Of a DNA stretch of 64,000 nucleotides, positions 1-27,116 are shown piece after piece. How positions within the stretch are numbered: position 1 is the first letter of the stretch; each line of letters begins with the position of its first letter. The stretch covers positions 29,878,584-29,942,583 of the forward strand of contig NC_074725.1 of the NCBI RefSeq assembly GCF_947242115.1. Reading direction: 5' to 3'. This stretch comes from Biomphalaria glabrata (lineage: Eukaryota; Mollusca; Gastropoda; Planorbidae). The translations under genes and the position numbers were made by a program. The notes beneath the pieces are model-generated. The model saw nothing but the letters and a program-made list of their open reading frames with translations, searched no databases and was not told where the DNA came from.

Positions 1-44
1 AGTATTGCACAGTGGGTAAACAGGATGCAGCCAAGTCCAAATTG

Positions 45-2642
45 CGAAATATCCAGCCCGTAAAATGGAGATAAGATATCCAGCCCGTAAAATGGAGATA
101 AGATATCCAGCCCGTAAAATGGAGATAAGATATCCAGCCCGTAAAGTGGAGATATCCAGCCCATAAAGTGGAGATATCCAGCCCATAAAGTGGAGATATC
201 CAGCCCGTAAAGTGGAGATATCCAGCCCGTAAAGTGGAGATATCCAGCCCATAAAGTGGAGATATCCAGCCCGTAAAGTGGAGATATCCAGCCCGTAAAG
301 TGGAGATATCCAGCCCATAAAGTGGAGATATCCAGCCCGTAAAGTGGAGATATCCAGCCCGTAAAATGGAGATAAGATATCCAGCCCGTAAAGTGGAGAT
401 ATCCAGCCCGTAAAGTGGAGATATCCAGCCCGTAAAATGGAGATAAGATATCCAGCCCGTAAAGTGGAGATATCCAGCCCGTAAAGTGGAGATATCCAGC
501 CCGTAAAATGGAGATAAGATATCCAGCCCGTAAAGTGGAGATATCCAGCCCATAAAGTGGAGATATCCAGCCCGTAAAGTGGAGATATCCAGCCCGTAAA
601 GTGGAGATATCCAGCCCATAAAGTGGAGATATCCAGCCCGTAAAGTGGAGATATCCAGCCCGTAAAGTGGAGATATCCAGCCCATAAAGTGGAGATATCC
701 AGCCCGTAAAGTGGAGATATCCAGCCCGTAAAATGGAGATAAGATATCCAGCCCGTAAAGTGGAGATATCCAGCCCGTAAAGTGGAGATATCCAGCCCGT
801 AAAATGGAGATAAGATATCCAGCCCGTAAAGTGGAGATATCCAGCCCATAAAGTGGAGATATCCAGCCCGTAAAGTGGAGATATCCAGCCCGTAAAGTGG
901 AGATATCCAGCCCATAAAGTGGAGATATCCAGCCCGTAAAGTGGAGATATCCAGCCCATAAAGTGGAGATATCCAGCCCGTAAAGTGGAGATATCCAGCC
1001 CGTAAAATGGAGATAAGATATCCAGCCCGTAAAGTGGAGATATCCAGCCCGTAAAGTGGAGATATCCAGCCCGTAAAATGGAGATAAGATATCCAGCCCG
1101 TAAAGTGGAGATATCCAGCCCATAAAGTGGAGATATCCAGCCCGTAAAGTGGAGATATCCAGCCCGTAAAGTGGAGATATCCAGCCCATAAAGTGGAGAT
1201 ATCCAGCCCGTAAAGTGGAGATATCCAGCCCGTAAAGTGGAGATATCCAGCCCATAAAGTGGAGATATCCAGCCCGTAAAGTGGAGATATCCAGCCCATA
1301 AAGTGGAGATATCCAGCCCGTAAAGTGGAGATATCCAGCCCGTAAAGTGGAGATATCCAGCCCATAAAGTGGAGATATCCAGCCCATAAAGTGGAGATAT
1401 CCAGCCCGTAAAGTGGAGATATCCAGCCCGTAAAGTGGAGATATCCAGCCCATAAAGTGGAGATATCCAGCCCGTAAAGTGGAGATATCCAGCCCATAAA
1501 GTGGAGATATCCAGCCCGTAAAGTGGAGATATCCAGCCCGTAAAGTGGAGATATCCAGCCCATAAAGTGGAGATATCCAGCCCGTAAAGTGGAGATATCC
1601 AGCCCATAAAGTGGAGATATCCAGCCCGTAAAGTGGAGATATCCAGCCCGTAAAGTGGAGATATCCAGCCCATAAAGTGGAGATATCCAGCCCATAAAGT
1701 GGAGATATCCAGCCCGTAAAGTGGAGATATCCAGCCCATAAAGTGGAGATATCCAGCCCATAAAGTGGCGCTATTCAACCCGTAAAGTGGAGATATCCAG
1801 CCCATAAAGTGGCGCTATTCAACCCGTAAAGTGGAGATATCCAGCTCATAAAGTGGTGCTATCCAGCTCATAAAGTGGTGCTATCCAGCTCATAAAGTGG
1901 TGCTATCCAGCTCATAAAGTGGCGCTATCCAGCTCATAAAGTGGTGCTATCCAGCTCATAAAGTGGTGCTATCCAGCTCATAAAGTGGTGCTATCCAGCC
2001 CATAAAGTGGCGCTATCCAACCCATAAGGTGGTGCTATTCAGCCCATAAAGTGGTGCTATCCAACCCTTAAAGTGGCGCTATCCAACCCATAAAGTGGTG
2101 CTATCCAGCCCGTAAAGTGGTGCTATTCAGCCCATAAAGTGGTGCTATCCAGCCCATAAAGTGGTGCTATCCAGCCCATAAAGTGGTGCTATTCAGCCCA
2201 TAAAGTGGTGCTATCCAACCCGTAAAGTGGTGCTATCCAGCCCATAAAGTGGTGCTATCCAGCCCATAAAGTGATGCTATCCAGCCCATAAAGTGGCGCT
2301 ATCCAACCCATAAAGTGGTGCTATCCAGCCCATAAAGTGGTGCTATCCAGCCCATAAAGTGGTGCTATCCAGCCCATAAAGTGATGCTATCCAGCCCATA
2401 AAGTGGCGCTATCCAACCCATAAAGTGGTGCTACCCAGCCCGTAAAGTGGTGCTATCCAGCCCATAAAGTGGCGCTACCCAGCCCGTAAAGTGGTGCTAT
2501 CCAGTCAATAAAGTGGTGCTACCCAGCCCATAAAGTGGTGCTACCCAGCCCGTAAAGTGGTGCTATCCAGCCCATAAAGTGGCGCTACCCAGCCCGTAAA
2601 GTGGTGCTATCCAGTCAATAAAGTGGCGCAATCCAGCCCGTA
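45..2642. repeat. 2.6 kb minisatellite, 22-bp unit
   Basis: About 118 tandem copies of a 22-bp unit whose core is ATCCAGCCCGTAAAGTGG. Positions 45-1770 use units with GAGATATCC and alternate CCCGTAAA with CCCATAAA. A longer variant (AAAATGGAGATAAG) recurs in pairs about 70 bp apart near 361/431/501, 728/799 and 1001/1071, which suggests higher-order duplication of blocks of about 370 and 275 bp. From about 1770 to the end the unit changes to (T/C)GCTATCCAGCTC or CCC-ATAAAGTGG, a diverged subfamily. It has no coding sense. It may continue left of the window. Confidence 0.95.
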
Positions 2643-2888
2643 CTAACGTTGCACAATGAAAACGCAGAGTCTAAATTCCTTTTGAATTAATTTCGCTGCT
2701 GGGTCGAAGCGGTCTTACTGCGACATTTTGTGGGAAGACTTGAGCTATCGAATTCCTGATGACCAACGTGTGACCAGCATGACGGCTGACATCGTTTGGA
2801 TCCGATATCTTAAGTCCCAATGCCGCGATATGGAAAATGCATGTCACTGATATGAAGAATTCACATTTTTTATATACAGCAGTGTCAT
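2643..2888. other. Short unique spacer
   Basis: Non-repetitive sequence between the 22-bp array and the first SINE. Stops occur in all frames and no splice-bounded open stretch was recognised. Confidence 0.5.
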
Positions 2889-3160
2889 GGAGGCGTGGTG
2901 GCTGAGCAGTAGAGCGCTTGGCTTCGGGACCGGGGTTCGAATCCTAGTGAAGACTGGGATTTTTAATTTCGGAATCTTCGAGTCCGCCCAGCTCTAATGG
3001 GTACCTGAGATTAGTTGGGTTTAAAGTAAAGGCGCTTGGTCGTTGTGCTGGACATATGACACCCTCGTTAACCGTAGGCCACAGAAACAGATGACCTTTA
3101 CATCATCTGCCCTATAGACCACAAGGTCTAAAAGGGGAACTAGTTAGGCCAGGTTCACAT
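2889..3160 (+). mobile_element. tRNA-derived SINE, family 1
   Basis: The head is tRNA-like, with an A box (GTGGCTGAGCAGTAGAGCG) and a B box (GGTTCGAATCC). It is followed by a body shared by at least seven other copies in the window, including GGTCGTTGTGCTGG and CCACAAGGTCTAAAAGGGGA. The first two lines of the body (GGGATTTTTAATTTCGG, CTAATGGGTACCTGA) are almost identical to the copy at 43438. It is followed directly by a LINE 3' tail. Confidence 0.85.
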
Positions 3161-3177
3161 CTAACTTTACATTCATT

Positions 3178-3290
3178 TTCACCTATCCTTTGATCTGCGG
3201 GACCGTTGGGGCACTACACAAGATCTGTTAACCTTCTTTCTCCATTCTTATCTCTCATTTGTCTTTGATATAATTTCATTTGGATGTTCT
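3178..3290 (-). mobile_element. LINE 3'-end fragment (same LINE as at 16848 and 19125)
   Basis: CACCTATCCTTTGATCTG, GGACCGTTGGGGCACTAC and TTCTTTCTCCATTC match the 3' terminal region of the minus-strand LINE copies at 16848-17545 and 19125-19703. Only the last 110 bp or so are present, abutting the tail of a SINE. It is either a separate insertion at the SINE tail or a SINE carrying a LINE tail. Confidence 0.6.
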
Positions 3291-3770
3291 TTCTGAAAAT
3301 ATTGAAGCCTGCCTGGGTGGACCACTTCGGGGGCCGATTTTGAGTTTGTGTTTCCACACAAACTGTCTTTTGTAACCTTGTTTTTTTTTACTTTGGTAAT
3401 GTCCCACTACACCTCTGACCCTTGATGCCCGCAATATGGCCACGAAACTTCATCCACAGTACATAAAGTGAAGCAACAGAAAATCGTGGGAAAGTGGACT
3501 CAAGGACCCTTTTTTTTTTTTGCGATGATGTGACCCTTGACACATGAATCAAAAAATATATAAGGCCCCTTATCGAAAAAATCTTAGTTATTAATTGTAG
3601 ATAATTCAGAAATAGTTTTTGTTTATCATTATCTGTTCATATTAACTTATACATTTTGTTTCGTAGAGGATAAGGAAGAGTATACTTTTGAGTTCATCTT
3701 TTACCTTTTTTGCAACGCTCCTTTCGCTGTGGACTCTTTCTTTTTACTCAGGTAAAGAAAACAAGTAATC

Positions 3771-3773
<3 letters not shown>
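3291..3773. other. AT-rich spacer
   Basis: Short T and A homopolymers and no recognisable coding exon, SINE or TIR element. Confidence 0.5.
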
Positions 3774-3833
<60 letters not shown>

Positions 3834-4850
3834 GACAGACTGAAACAGAGGGAGATAGAGAGAACAATAGAGCGAAAGGAGGAAAGCAATGTCCAGAGAG
3901 AGAAAGAGAGAGAGAGAGAGGAAGACAGACTGAAACAGAGGGAGATAGAGAGAACAATAGAGTGAAAGGAGGAAAGCAATGTCCAGAGAGAGAAAGAGAG
4001 AGAGGAAGACAGACTCAAACAGAGGGAGATAGAGAGAACAATAGAGCGAAAGGAGGAAAGCAATGTCCAGAGAGAGAAAGAGAGAGAGAGAGAGGAAGAC
4101 AGACTGAAACAGAGGGAGATAGAGAGAACAATAGAGCGAAAGGAGGAAAGCAATGTCCAGAGAGAGAAAGAGAGAGAGAGAGAGGAAGACAGACTGAAAC
4201 AGAGGGAGATAGAGAGAACAATAGAGCGAAAGGAGGAAAGCAATGTCCAGAGAGAGAAAGAGAGAGAGGAAGACAGACTGAAACAGAGGGAGATAGAGAG
4301 AACAATAGAGCGAAAGGAGGAAAGCAATGTCCAGAGAGAGAAAGAGAGAGGAAGACAGACTGAAACAGAGGGAGATAGAGAGAACAATAGAGCGAAAGGA
4401 GGAAAGCAATGTCCAGAGAGAGAAAGAGAGAGAGGAAGACAGACTGAAACAGAGGGAGATAGAGAGAACAATAGAGCGAAAGGAGGAAAGCAATGTCCAG
4501 AGAGAGAAAGAGGAAGACAGACTGAAACAGAGGGAGATAGAGAGAACAATAGAGCGAAAGGAGGAGAGCAATGTCCAGAGAGAGAGAGAGGAAGAGATAA
4601 ATAAAAGGAACAAACTCAGAGAGACTGAAGCTCTCAGATTCAAAGACAGAGAGAGAGAGACAGAAAGCAAGCGAGATAGAGAAAGAAAGAGGGAGAGAGA
4701 GAAATATGGAGAGCATTTTAGAGAGAGAGAAAAAGAGCGAGAGACTGAGACTCACAGAGAGAGACAGGAAGAAAGACAGAAAGAAAGCCAGAAAGACAGA
4801 GCAAGAGAGAGACATAAAGACAAAAGAGAGAGAGAGAGAGAAATGCGATA
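3774..4850. repeat. Purine-only (GA)n tract and 78-90-bp minisatellite
   Basis: A (GA)n run at 3774-3830 is followed by nine copies of a 78-90-bp unit beginning GAAGACAGACTGAAACAGAG (starts at 3831, 3921, 4004, 4094, 4184, 4268, 4351, 4434, 4512), then irregular GA-rich sequence to 4850. Length variation comes from the internal (GAGA)n. The + strand is almost entirely purine, so several frames stay open on both strands and give Arg/Glu-rich or Ser/Leu-rich translations. These are low-complexity artefacts. Confidence 0.95.
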
Positions 4851-4984
4851 CAAGTTAAGCAGGGGGTCTACAGAAAACCAGAAAACATAGTTAGGGGTCT
4901 ACAAGACAAAAAAGTTTGGGAACCGTTTCTGGTTATGTACTTCTGAAGTTATTTCCCTTTGTTTCGTCGGTTACATTTAGATTA

Positions 4985-5220
4985 TTAAAAAACAATAAGT
5001 GTTATTGACAAGCTCAATTTTATATTTTAAACAATAATTTATTGGACCTAACAAAAAATGAATCAATTACAAAATAGCGAATTGGTGAATTAGTTATATA
5101 TATAATTAATTAATTTGTTTGATATCAAATAAGGGAAATAACTGGTATATTATTGATAGATGTTGTTTTAAGAGCGAAGTTCTTCCCCCTTTAGATACGC
5201 TTTGGTTCTCTTTTTAAATG
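4985..5220 (+). mobile_element. Fragment of a GTCT-associated interspersed element (3' domain)
   Basis: It shares CCTAACAAAAAATGAATCAATT, TTGTTTGATATCAA, AAGGGAAATAAC and CCCCCTTTAGATACGCTTTG with the copies at 44800-45690 and 55940-56205. The GTCT block and the upstream anchor are missing here. Non-autonomous, no coding capacity. Confidence 0.6.
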
Positions 5221-5306
5221 TTTTTTTTTTTTTTTTTCATTTTCCTTGTTTTACTTTTATCCCAATTAAACGTATGTCAGGTGCGCTTTAGGGTGCTGAT
5301 CACAGA

Positions 5307-5307
<1 letters not shown>

Positions 5308-5351
<44 letters not shown>
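5308..5351. repeat. (TA)n microsatellite
   Basis: About 22 TA dinucleotides; a shorter TA run follows at 5528-5552. Confidence 0.95.
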
Positions 5352-6035
5352 TATATCTAGACTGGAAATCTGAAACAAATTTGTATGCGCGATTGATCAA
5401 CTCACAGACCAATGTTTCTGGGAAAATATGGCAGTTGTCTCAAAGAAGTCGCTTTGCAATATAAATCCAAACTTTTGGCTCCGGTGAAGCATATATTGTG
5501 AAAAATTCATTTATGATGACTGCGCCCCCAATATATATATATATATATATATTGTTATGTATTACTCATAGAACTATATATATTAATTCAAATTCATGAA
5601 ATATAGCCATTTCCTGTTAGTTTCCATTAAGATACAATACCGTAATCCTAGATTGAAATAATTCACGTTTATTGAGTTTAGGCATCTTATGTACATTTAA
5701 ATAGATTGATTCTGTTTTTTATGTATCTAAAAATTGCGAAATAATAATTATGAGACGAGAGTGCTCTTTTTTTTCGATGTTTAATTTCTAGATTAAGATC
5801 TAAACATAAAATTATATATTACATAGGTTAGGGTTAAAAAAAACAAAAACAACTTTACTTCTTATAACTACTTTACAAAACAACGCCTTGTGTCATCTTT
5901 TTGAAAAAGTTTTTCATGACATTTTTTTGTAGTGTTAAAAGATCTACATGTCCAGTCTAGATATTAGGCCTATATATATATTTAGAGATACCCAAAAGTT
6001 CCAAATTTAACGTTACGTCATGCCATCTGCAACAG

Positions 6036-21447
<15,412 letters not shown>

Positions 21448-22299
21448 AAGTGCCTTGCTGACGTCTGCTAAATGCTAATTCTGATATATATATATATATG
21501 GTGTAATATGTAGGGTTATGTGAACATAAATAGTTGTACTTCTTGTCTTCTCCACACCCACTCTCGGATCAAGTTGAAATTTTAGACATATTTATGTGCC
21601 TAACAAAACACGAATCAGCTACAAATCTACGCATTTTTCAATTAAGTAGTCAGTTCTCTCCCATTAGATAATTTTATACATATACTAGCCGGACATTACC
21701 AGCGACCTGCGGGCCATAGTTTGTGTATAACTAATCTAGTGGATTGGATTTAGATGTATGTTAAACTTAGCTAATGATCCTTTCAAGTTTTATTTTTCTT
21801 TCGCCACGAAAATAAAAGTAGTTTTGCGAAAATGGGTTTACCCGTTAAGCCGATACATCCATATCTATTAAAATGAAAAGAAGTGCGAGATGAATGGGAT
21901 ATAAAGTGCAATTAAAACGGGTTTAGCCGATTTCTGAAATGAATGGGATAATAAAGTACGCCAGGGCGTAGAGATTCGCAGACATAAGGAACGAATTTAT
22001 GTAAAAATGCTTTTGACACACAAATTTGAAGGTTTATTTTATTAAATAATTAATTCAATAGTCTATATTATGTCTTGTCGTGTGTCAAAGTAATGAACTA
22101 TCTGTGCAAAGTGTAGTTCTTAAAATTAGATCTAGGTCTAGATCCTTTCAATCTTGTCTCATGTAAACATGGCCTAGATCAATGTAATAGTAATACTTTC
22201 ATAGAGTTTGGCAACTTTTTTTTTTTTGAGAGTCTTAAGTTTTGTTTTAGGGATACTATACATACGGACACTAGAGTGCTTAGTGTGTTGGTTTTAAAA
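21448..22299 (+). other. Probable 3' UTR and repeat-derived sequence
   Basis: The first AATAAA after the stop is at 21811-21816. The stretch includes (TA)n at 21483-21499 and, at about 21535-21690, a piece of the GTCT-associated element 3' domain (CACACCCACTCTCGGATCAAG, CCTAACAAAACACGAATCA). The rest is unassigned. Confidence 0.5.
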
Positions 22300-22490
22300 T
22301 GTTTTGTTGTTTGTAAGTTTTTTGACATGTTTCGGATGTTTCTTCAGAGTTGAAGATAATTACTTCCTAGTCCAAACCTCCCGCAGGACGACGGCGGATG
22401 GAAGCGGGCAGGGTTTGAACCCTGGACCATCGATAAATCTGAACGACAGTCCAGCGCGCAAACCGCACGACCAGGCAGCCATCGCAACTG
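22300..22490 (-). mobile_element. tRNA-derived SINE, family 3
   Basis: The minus strand reads GGCTGCCTGGTCGTGCGGTT (A-box region) and GGGTTCAAACC (B box), then CCGCCGTCGTCCTGCGGGAG, then CTTCAACTCTGAAG and CCGAAACATGTCAAA. It shares this order with 43690-43884. Confidence 0.82.
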
Positions 22491-22985
22491 TGTAGGATTG
22501 GGTCAAGGGACACTAGAGTGCTTAGTGCGTTTACAACTGTGTAGGAATGGGTCACTAGAGTGCTGAGAATGTGTTTCACTTATGACGTAGGAATGGGTCA
22601 ATAGACAGAAGACTTCTGGGACAGAGACTGAATGTCAGAATCGAATGTAAATTAAGTGAGCTAATGCTCATTTATTCATTTTTTGTCTTACAGTGTACTA
22701 CTTTTGTTTATGTTTAATATTTCTATTTATAATCATAAAAACATTAGTATCAAACCAATCCATGTCAAGTTACCGCTGATTTGAATGAGAAAGTGAAATC
22801 CCGGTCCGTGTAGTGTCCATGATATGTCTTAGCTTTGTAAAATCAAAAATGTCTTTTGTACGTTCGTTTCAGATTAGAAGATTATTACGTTTTTTTTTAT
22901 TGATAGTCAATCGAGTGTGAATAGTTGCATTGGCCTAAGCCGAGCACTGACGGCTCTTCCCAACATTACTCTTGAGCCGTACGTC
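22491..22985. other. Short repeats and unassigned sequence
   Basis: TGTAGGAATGGGTCA recurs three times at 22490-22600 with CACTAGAGTGCT between. Beyond 22620 nothing was recognised. Confidence 0.5.
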
Positions 22986-22987
22986 TA

Positions 22988-23255
22988 AAGCATTGGTTCC
23001 CAAACTTTATCCCTAAACGGAGCACTTTGCACTTTCTGAGTATTTAGCGGAACACTCTGCTTATTTTGTTTTAGAGAGATTAGCTCAGCAGTGGCCTACT
23101 AGTTAATTATTCCATTAGTTCGTGGAACACCTATTAGGCCTGGCGGAAGACTACGGTTCCACGGAACACCTATTAGGCCTGGCGGAAGACTACGGTTCCA
23201 CGGAACACCTATTAGGCCTGGCGGAAGACTACATTTTAGGAAACACAAGCTGTGG
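22988..23255. repeat. Interspersed repeat with 39-bp tandem triplication
   Basis: GGAACACCTATTAGGCCTGG units start at 23124, 23163 and 23202 (39-bp period). The flanks TTGGTTCCCAAACTTTATCC and TTTTAGGAAACAC resemble 41838-41990, so it is probably a diverged TIR element. Confidence 0.6.
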
Positions 23256-23310
23256 GATAATGTAAACATGTTTACTAACTAATTAGTACTAAGTATCTAC
23301 TTACTTACCA

Positions 23311-23573
23311 CGGCGGGTGAGCAGTAAAGAACTTGGCTTCCTAAATGACGGGTCCCTGGTTTGAGCCCCTAGCGAAAACTGGGATTTTTACTTTCGGGAT
23401 CTTAAGGTCGCCTCTGAGCTCGAAAGGGTGACTGACAGTAGTTGGGGAAAAAGTCAAGGCGGTTGGTCGTTGTGCTGGCCACATGACACCCTCGTTAACC
23501 TTGTGCTACAAAAAGATGGCCATCATGTGCTCCATAATATGCTCCATATATCACACTGAAAGGGGAAATTTTT
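23311..23573 (+). mobile_element. tRNA-derived SINE, family 1 (diverged)
   Basis: The B-box region is altered (GGTTTGAGCCCC) but the body is clear: GGGATTTTTACTTTCGGGAT, GGCGGTTGGTCGTTGTGCTG, ACATGACACCCTCGTTAACC. Confidence 0.8.
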
Positions 23574-24275
23574 TTTTACACCTGTAACAAGATGGAAAGG
23601 CAGGCATTGAAGTGGAACCCCCAAGGCAAAAAAAAAAAAGGGAAGGGGGGATAAAAAAAATCGCCTGGACAGGCGGACTAGAAGCAGACACATTAAATTT
23701 CGGTCTCACCTGTGACAAGATGGGAAAGATGGCCCAAGACAAGTGACGATGAAGCTCAATGTTTACAGTCTAGCGCTGGCGAGGGAGTTACGCAACATGT
23801 CCATCTGTCTTATATGGCCTGCGTGCTCATGTTTATGTTTTATTGATGTATTGTATGTAGTGAGTATGTAAACCATTTTTTGTTTTGTTTCTAGAAGAAA
23901 AATAAGATTACATCTTCTAAAATATGGCTTTTTATATTTAGATATTAATGTATTTTTAAAAAACTTATGCTTTGCTTATTTTTATCCTGTTAAAATGATA
24001 CAGTCGGAGAGTCATACTTTCTTAAAAAAAAACAACGAGGACAGGAAAAAACGTATTTAAACTCGTTTGTAAAATAAACAAAACATACGCTTATTTTTTT
24101 TTTTAAGCAAAGAGACGTATAATTAATTAATACTATAGACCCATTAATTAAAACTCCCCTATTGAAGACATTAAATACAATCTAGACATGAATATTATTC
24201 AAACAATAATCTGTAGAAAAAAATCTAGACCTAGACTATATCTATAATACATAGATCTAAGATTTACTCAAAGAG
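23574..24275. other. AT-rich spacer
   Basis: A 28-bp motif containing ACCTGTGACAAGATGG occurs twice (23580, 23708), with homopolymers. No exon was recognised. Confidence 0.4.
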
Positions 24276-24345
24276 GAGGTGTAATGCACAAATTGTGAGA
24301 CAAATTTCCATATGGATAACAAATATTATTATTATCATTATTAAT
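24276..24345 (+). mobile_element. LINE 3' tail only
   Basis: GTGTAATGCACAAATTGTGA, then GACAAATTTCCATATGGA and an ATTATTATT tail. It nearly matches the tail of the LINE copy ending at 24985. Extreme 5' truncation. Confidence 0.65.
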
Positions 24346-24559
24346 AGTAAGTTGTTTTTTTTTTACATATAGATAAATCCGATTTCCACGAACATAATAC
24401 ATGAACTATATTCTATACTGTCTTGAAATGTGTCAGGATTTTCATTATTTATTAATACATATTAAATTGTCTAGGTAGTAAAGTGTAATTTTAATTGCAA
24501 TACTCTGTAAGTGTATGTGCATGTGTTAAAACTAATTATGTTTTCTTTTTGCTTGATAA

Positions 24560-24985
24560 TTATACCAGTCCCGAAGTTTAGCCTAACAGACACACCATAC
24601 ACATCACTGGCAAAAAACAAACCCCATTTGGGCAGTTGTTTGAGACAAACATCTATAAAAAAAGCTAACAAGATCCTCGAAATAAAGAATCACCCTTTGT
24701 GTCAGGATTTTGTGATTTTACCATCACAAAAAAGATACAAGACACCGATAGCTAAGACAGACACAAACACTCTTTTGTTCCCCTGGCAATCAAATCATTG
24801 AGTAGGAACAATCTGATATCAACTTTTCGCATGTAAATTATGAGTGAGTCTGGTGTGAATGTACACTTTGGTTTCTTATAGTTATAGTGTTTTTTTGTTT
24901 GGTGTAATGCACAAATTGTAAGACAAATTTCCATACGGACAATAAAGATTATTATTATTATTATCATCATTATTATTATTATACA
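24560..24985 (+). mobile_element. LINE ORF2 C-terminus and 3' tail
   Basis: The + frame includes KKANKILEIKNHPLCQDFVI then LPSQKRYKTPIAKT, the LINE motif in which (N)HPL-x-x-x-F-x-x-LPSGRRY precedes the end of the protein. The tail follows with GTGTAATGCACAAATTGTAA and (ATT)n. Confidence 0.7.
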
Positions 24986-25102
24986 CTCAGTTGTACACAA
25001 ATTAATAAACGATGTGTATGATGATGTAAAACAAAATTAGGAATTTAATACAATGGTATTTATACAATGATATGAAACATTAATAATGTGAATGACAGGT
25101 AA

Positions 25103-25650
25103 TTACCAAACTCGCTTGATAGTTGGTGGCGATGAAGCTTTAAAATTTGGTTTTCCCAATGCCGGAAGATAATATATGTAACAAATAGGAATCAAGGGGT
25201 ACCCATGGGCCTTGGTCCATTTCTCAAAGTAGATGTAAGTCGCCTGATATGAATCAGGAGAATTCAGAAGAAAAGGATAGTTGACAATGGTTCTAACTTT
25301 TCTTACGAGGTTTACCCACGAAGTCTAACCTCAAGGCATTGGAGATTCGAAATTAGAGTACATCTCTCCTAGATTTGATGAGCTCCATTGGCCAGTGGCG
25401 CCCTGTTTTAAAGGAGCCGTTTCCTAATAGACCCAATAGCCTGTCAATTTCGTAAATAACTTAGCCACATGAGCTGGCCATTTTCTTGACTTGGTTTACA
25501 GAGGCTATTTGAGGCACATTCCATTTATGACCATTTTGCGGTGAATGATACCTTATTCATATTGACACCGCAGGCTATAGCAGCATAAAGGTTAAAGCGT
25601 AATGAATCTTCACATATGTATTTTTTTGTCAGATCCTCGCTTAGCATTGG
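25103..25650 (-). pseudogene. Unidentified decayed coding stretch
   Basis: Two minus-strand open stretches have ordinary protein composition. One (25103-25324) includes NSPDSYQATYIYFEKWTKAH then GYPLIPICYIYYLPALGKPN. The other (25525-25647) includes DSLRFNLYAAIACGVNMNK. Several stops separate them, so the region is broken. I do not recognise the family; it could be a dead host gene or an old element. The pieces are described separately and no joined product is proposed. Confidence 0.4.
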
Positions 25651-26240
25651 GCAACGATCAAAACTTGAATTTTAGCACATGAGGTGAACTCAAGATTTAA
25701 CGAACGAGGCTGAGACTTTTGAATGAGATCTTACATTATTAGAAGTACCAAATTTTGAATAGCAGTCTAACAAAGTACAGTAACATTACCCTAAAAAGAT
25801 CTTTTGAGTTGGAGATTACGATGCAAAGAAATGACGTAATCAGTTTGTGTGTGAAAACTATAAAAATAAACAAAATAGTGTTCTCCATTGTCGCAAAGAT
25901 TTAATTCGTTACACGATTTTCACAATCCACGTGGGTTCCTCAAACATTTTAGTTCTCCCGAGTGTCCTATATATGATGTGTATAAATAAGCTGAATAACT
26001 CAATTATCTGTGTCTTGTTAAAATTGTTTCCCTTGTTTGTAAATCTTTATGATATAGGTCAGTGAGTTTGGAGTTAAATCTGTATTCCTACGCGTACTAC
26101 TTTCGAACACTTTCTTAATGTTAGCTGCTCTTCTGATTAATCCGCCTGGTATGTAGATTCATATAATGTACACAATGCTATCTCAAACGTATTCGCGATT
26201 ATTATCTATTGTCGTTCCACAAGTATTGTCCTTTCACTGG
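25651..26240. other. Spacer, nothing recognised
   Basis: No SINE head, TIR pair, LINE motif or plausible exon seen. Confidence 0.5.
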
Positions 26241-26244
26241 CGCG

Positions 26245-26326
26245 ATAAACTCTTTCTCTCCTAACTGACGATACCAGCGTTGATTCCACCAGAATGTGGT
26301 AAATAATTACGGAGAGAAAGAGTTAA
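26245..26326. mobile_element. MITE, about 80 bp, AACTCTTTCTCTCC ends
   Basis: Inverted ends AACTCTTTCTCTCC and GGAGAGAAAGAGTT enclose GACGATACCAGCGTTGATTC. A near-identical copy is at 59436-59517. The left end matches the longer element at 55393. TTAA occurs at the right end. Confidence 0.7.
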
Positions 26327-26927
26327 AACGAATTCCCGCTTACTATTTAAAACGACTACCTTACAATTAACTTCTCTCTACCCTGCGTTTATTGGGTCTA
26401 TAATTTGAGACCCCCGAATGAAACAGGGATTAAAATTGTACTTTTAATGTAAGCATTTTAAAACAATTCTCGATTTTAGCATTTTTTTTAGACCCACGAT
26501 TTATAATTAAATAAAATGATAGGGGTTAGCCACAAGCGCTGTGTGTTTGCGGATAAACGATTAGTTCAGTTATAAACCATAAAGTCTATAACATGAAAAG
26601 AGTTCAGGATATTTTCTTTTTGTTCCGATAGGTATTGGTTGTTTCTCAGTAATTGATCTAGAACGCGTATTAATCAGACTTAATATATGGTATTTACATG
26701 GTATGGTTGACTCAGTAATTACAGACAGACGTGAAGTAAGACAATGTGTATGTATAAATATAAGCATCGTTCTGAGGTGTGTTAGTAGGCCAACATTTTT
26801 TTTTTCTGTTCGATGTTGAACGCAAATAGAATTTAAAAAAAAAAATCCTTTTAAAAATTAATGAATTAGATCCTATTAAATATAAATATATATAGGTCTG
26901 AATATGTCTTCAAAATATTTTTATTTG
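26327..26927. other. Spacer, nothing recognised
   Basis: AT-rich sequence without recognisable coding or mobile features. Confidence 0.5.
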
Positions 26928-26928
26928 G

Positions 26929-26966
<38 letters not shown>

Positions 26967-26967
26967 G

Positions 26968-27021
<54 letters not shown>

Positions 27022-27068
27022 GTAGATAAGATTAGATTAGATAGATAGATAGATAGATTAGATTAGAT

Positions 27069-27108
<40 letters not shown>
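26928..27108. repeat. (GATA)n microsatellite
   Basis: About 45 units with occasional GATTA variants, 500 bp before the first receptor gene. Confidence 0.97.
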
Positions 27109-27111
<3 letters not shown>

Positions 27112-27116
27112 ATGCC

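Noticed and set aside
45-2642. CRISPR array
   Set aside because: Repeats are contiguous with no unique spacers, in an animal genome; it is a minisatellite.
3710-4890. Several open frames of 187-308 codons on both strands
   Set aside because: All come from the GA-rich minisatellite; the translations are Arg/Glu or Ser/Leu repeats with frame shifts between units and no splice or start context.
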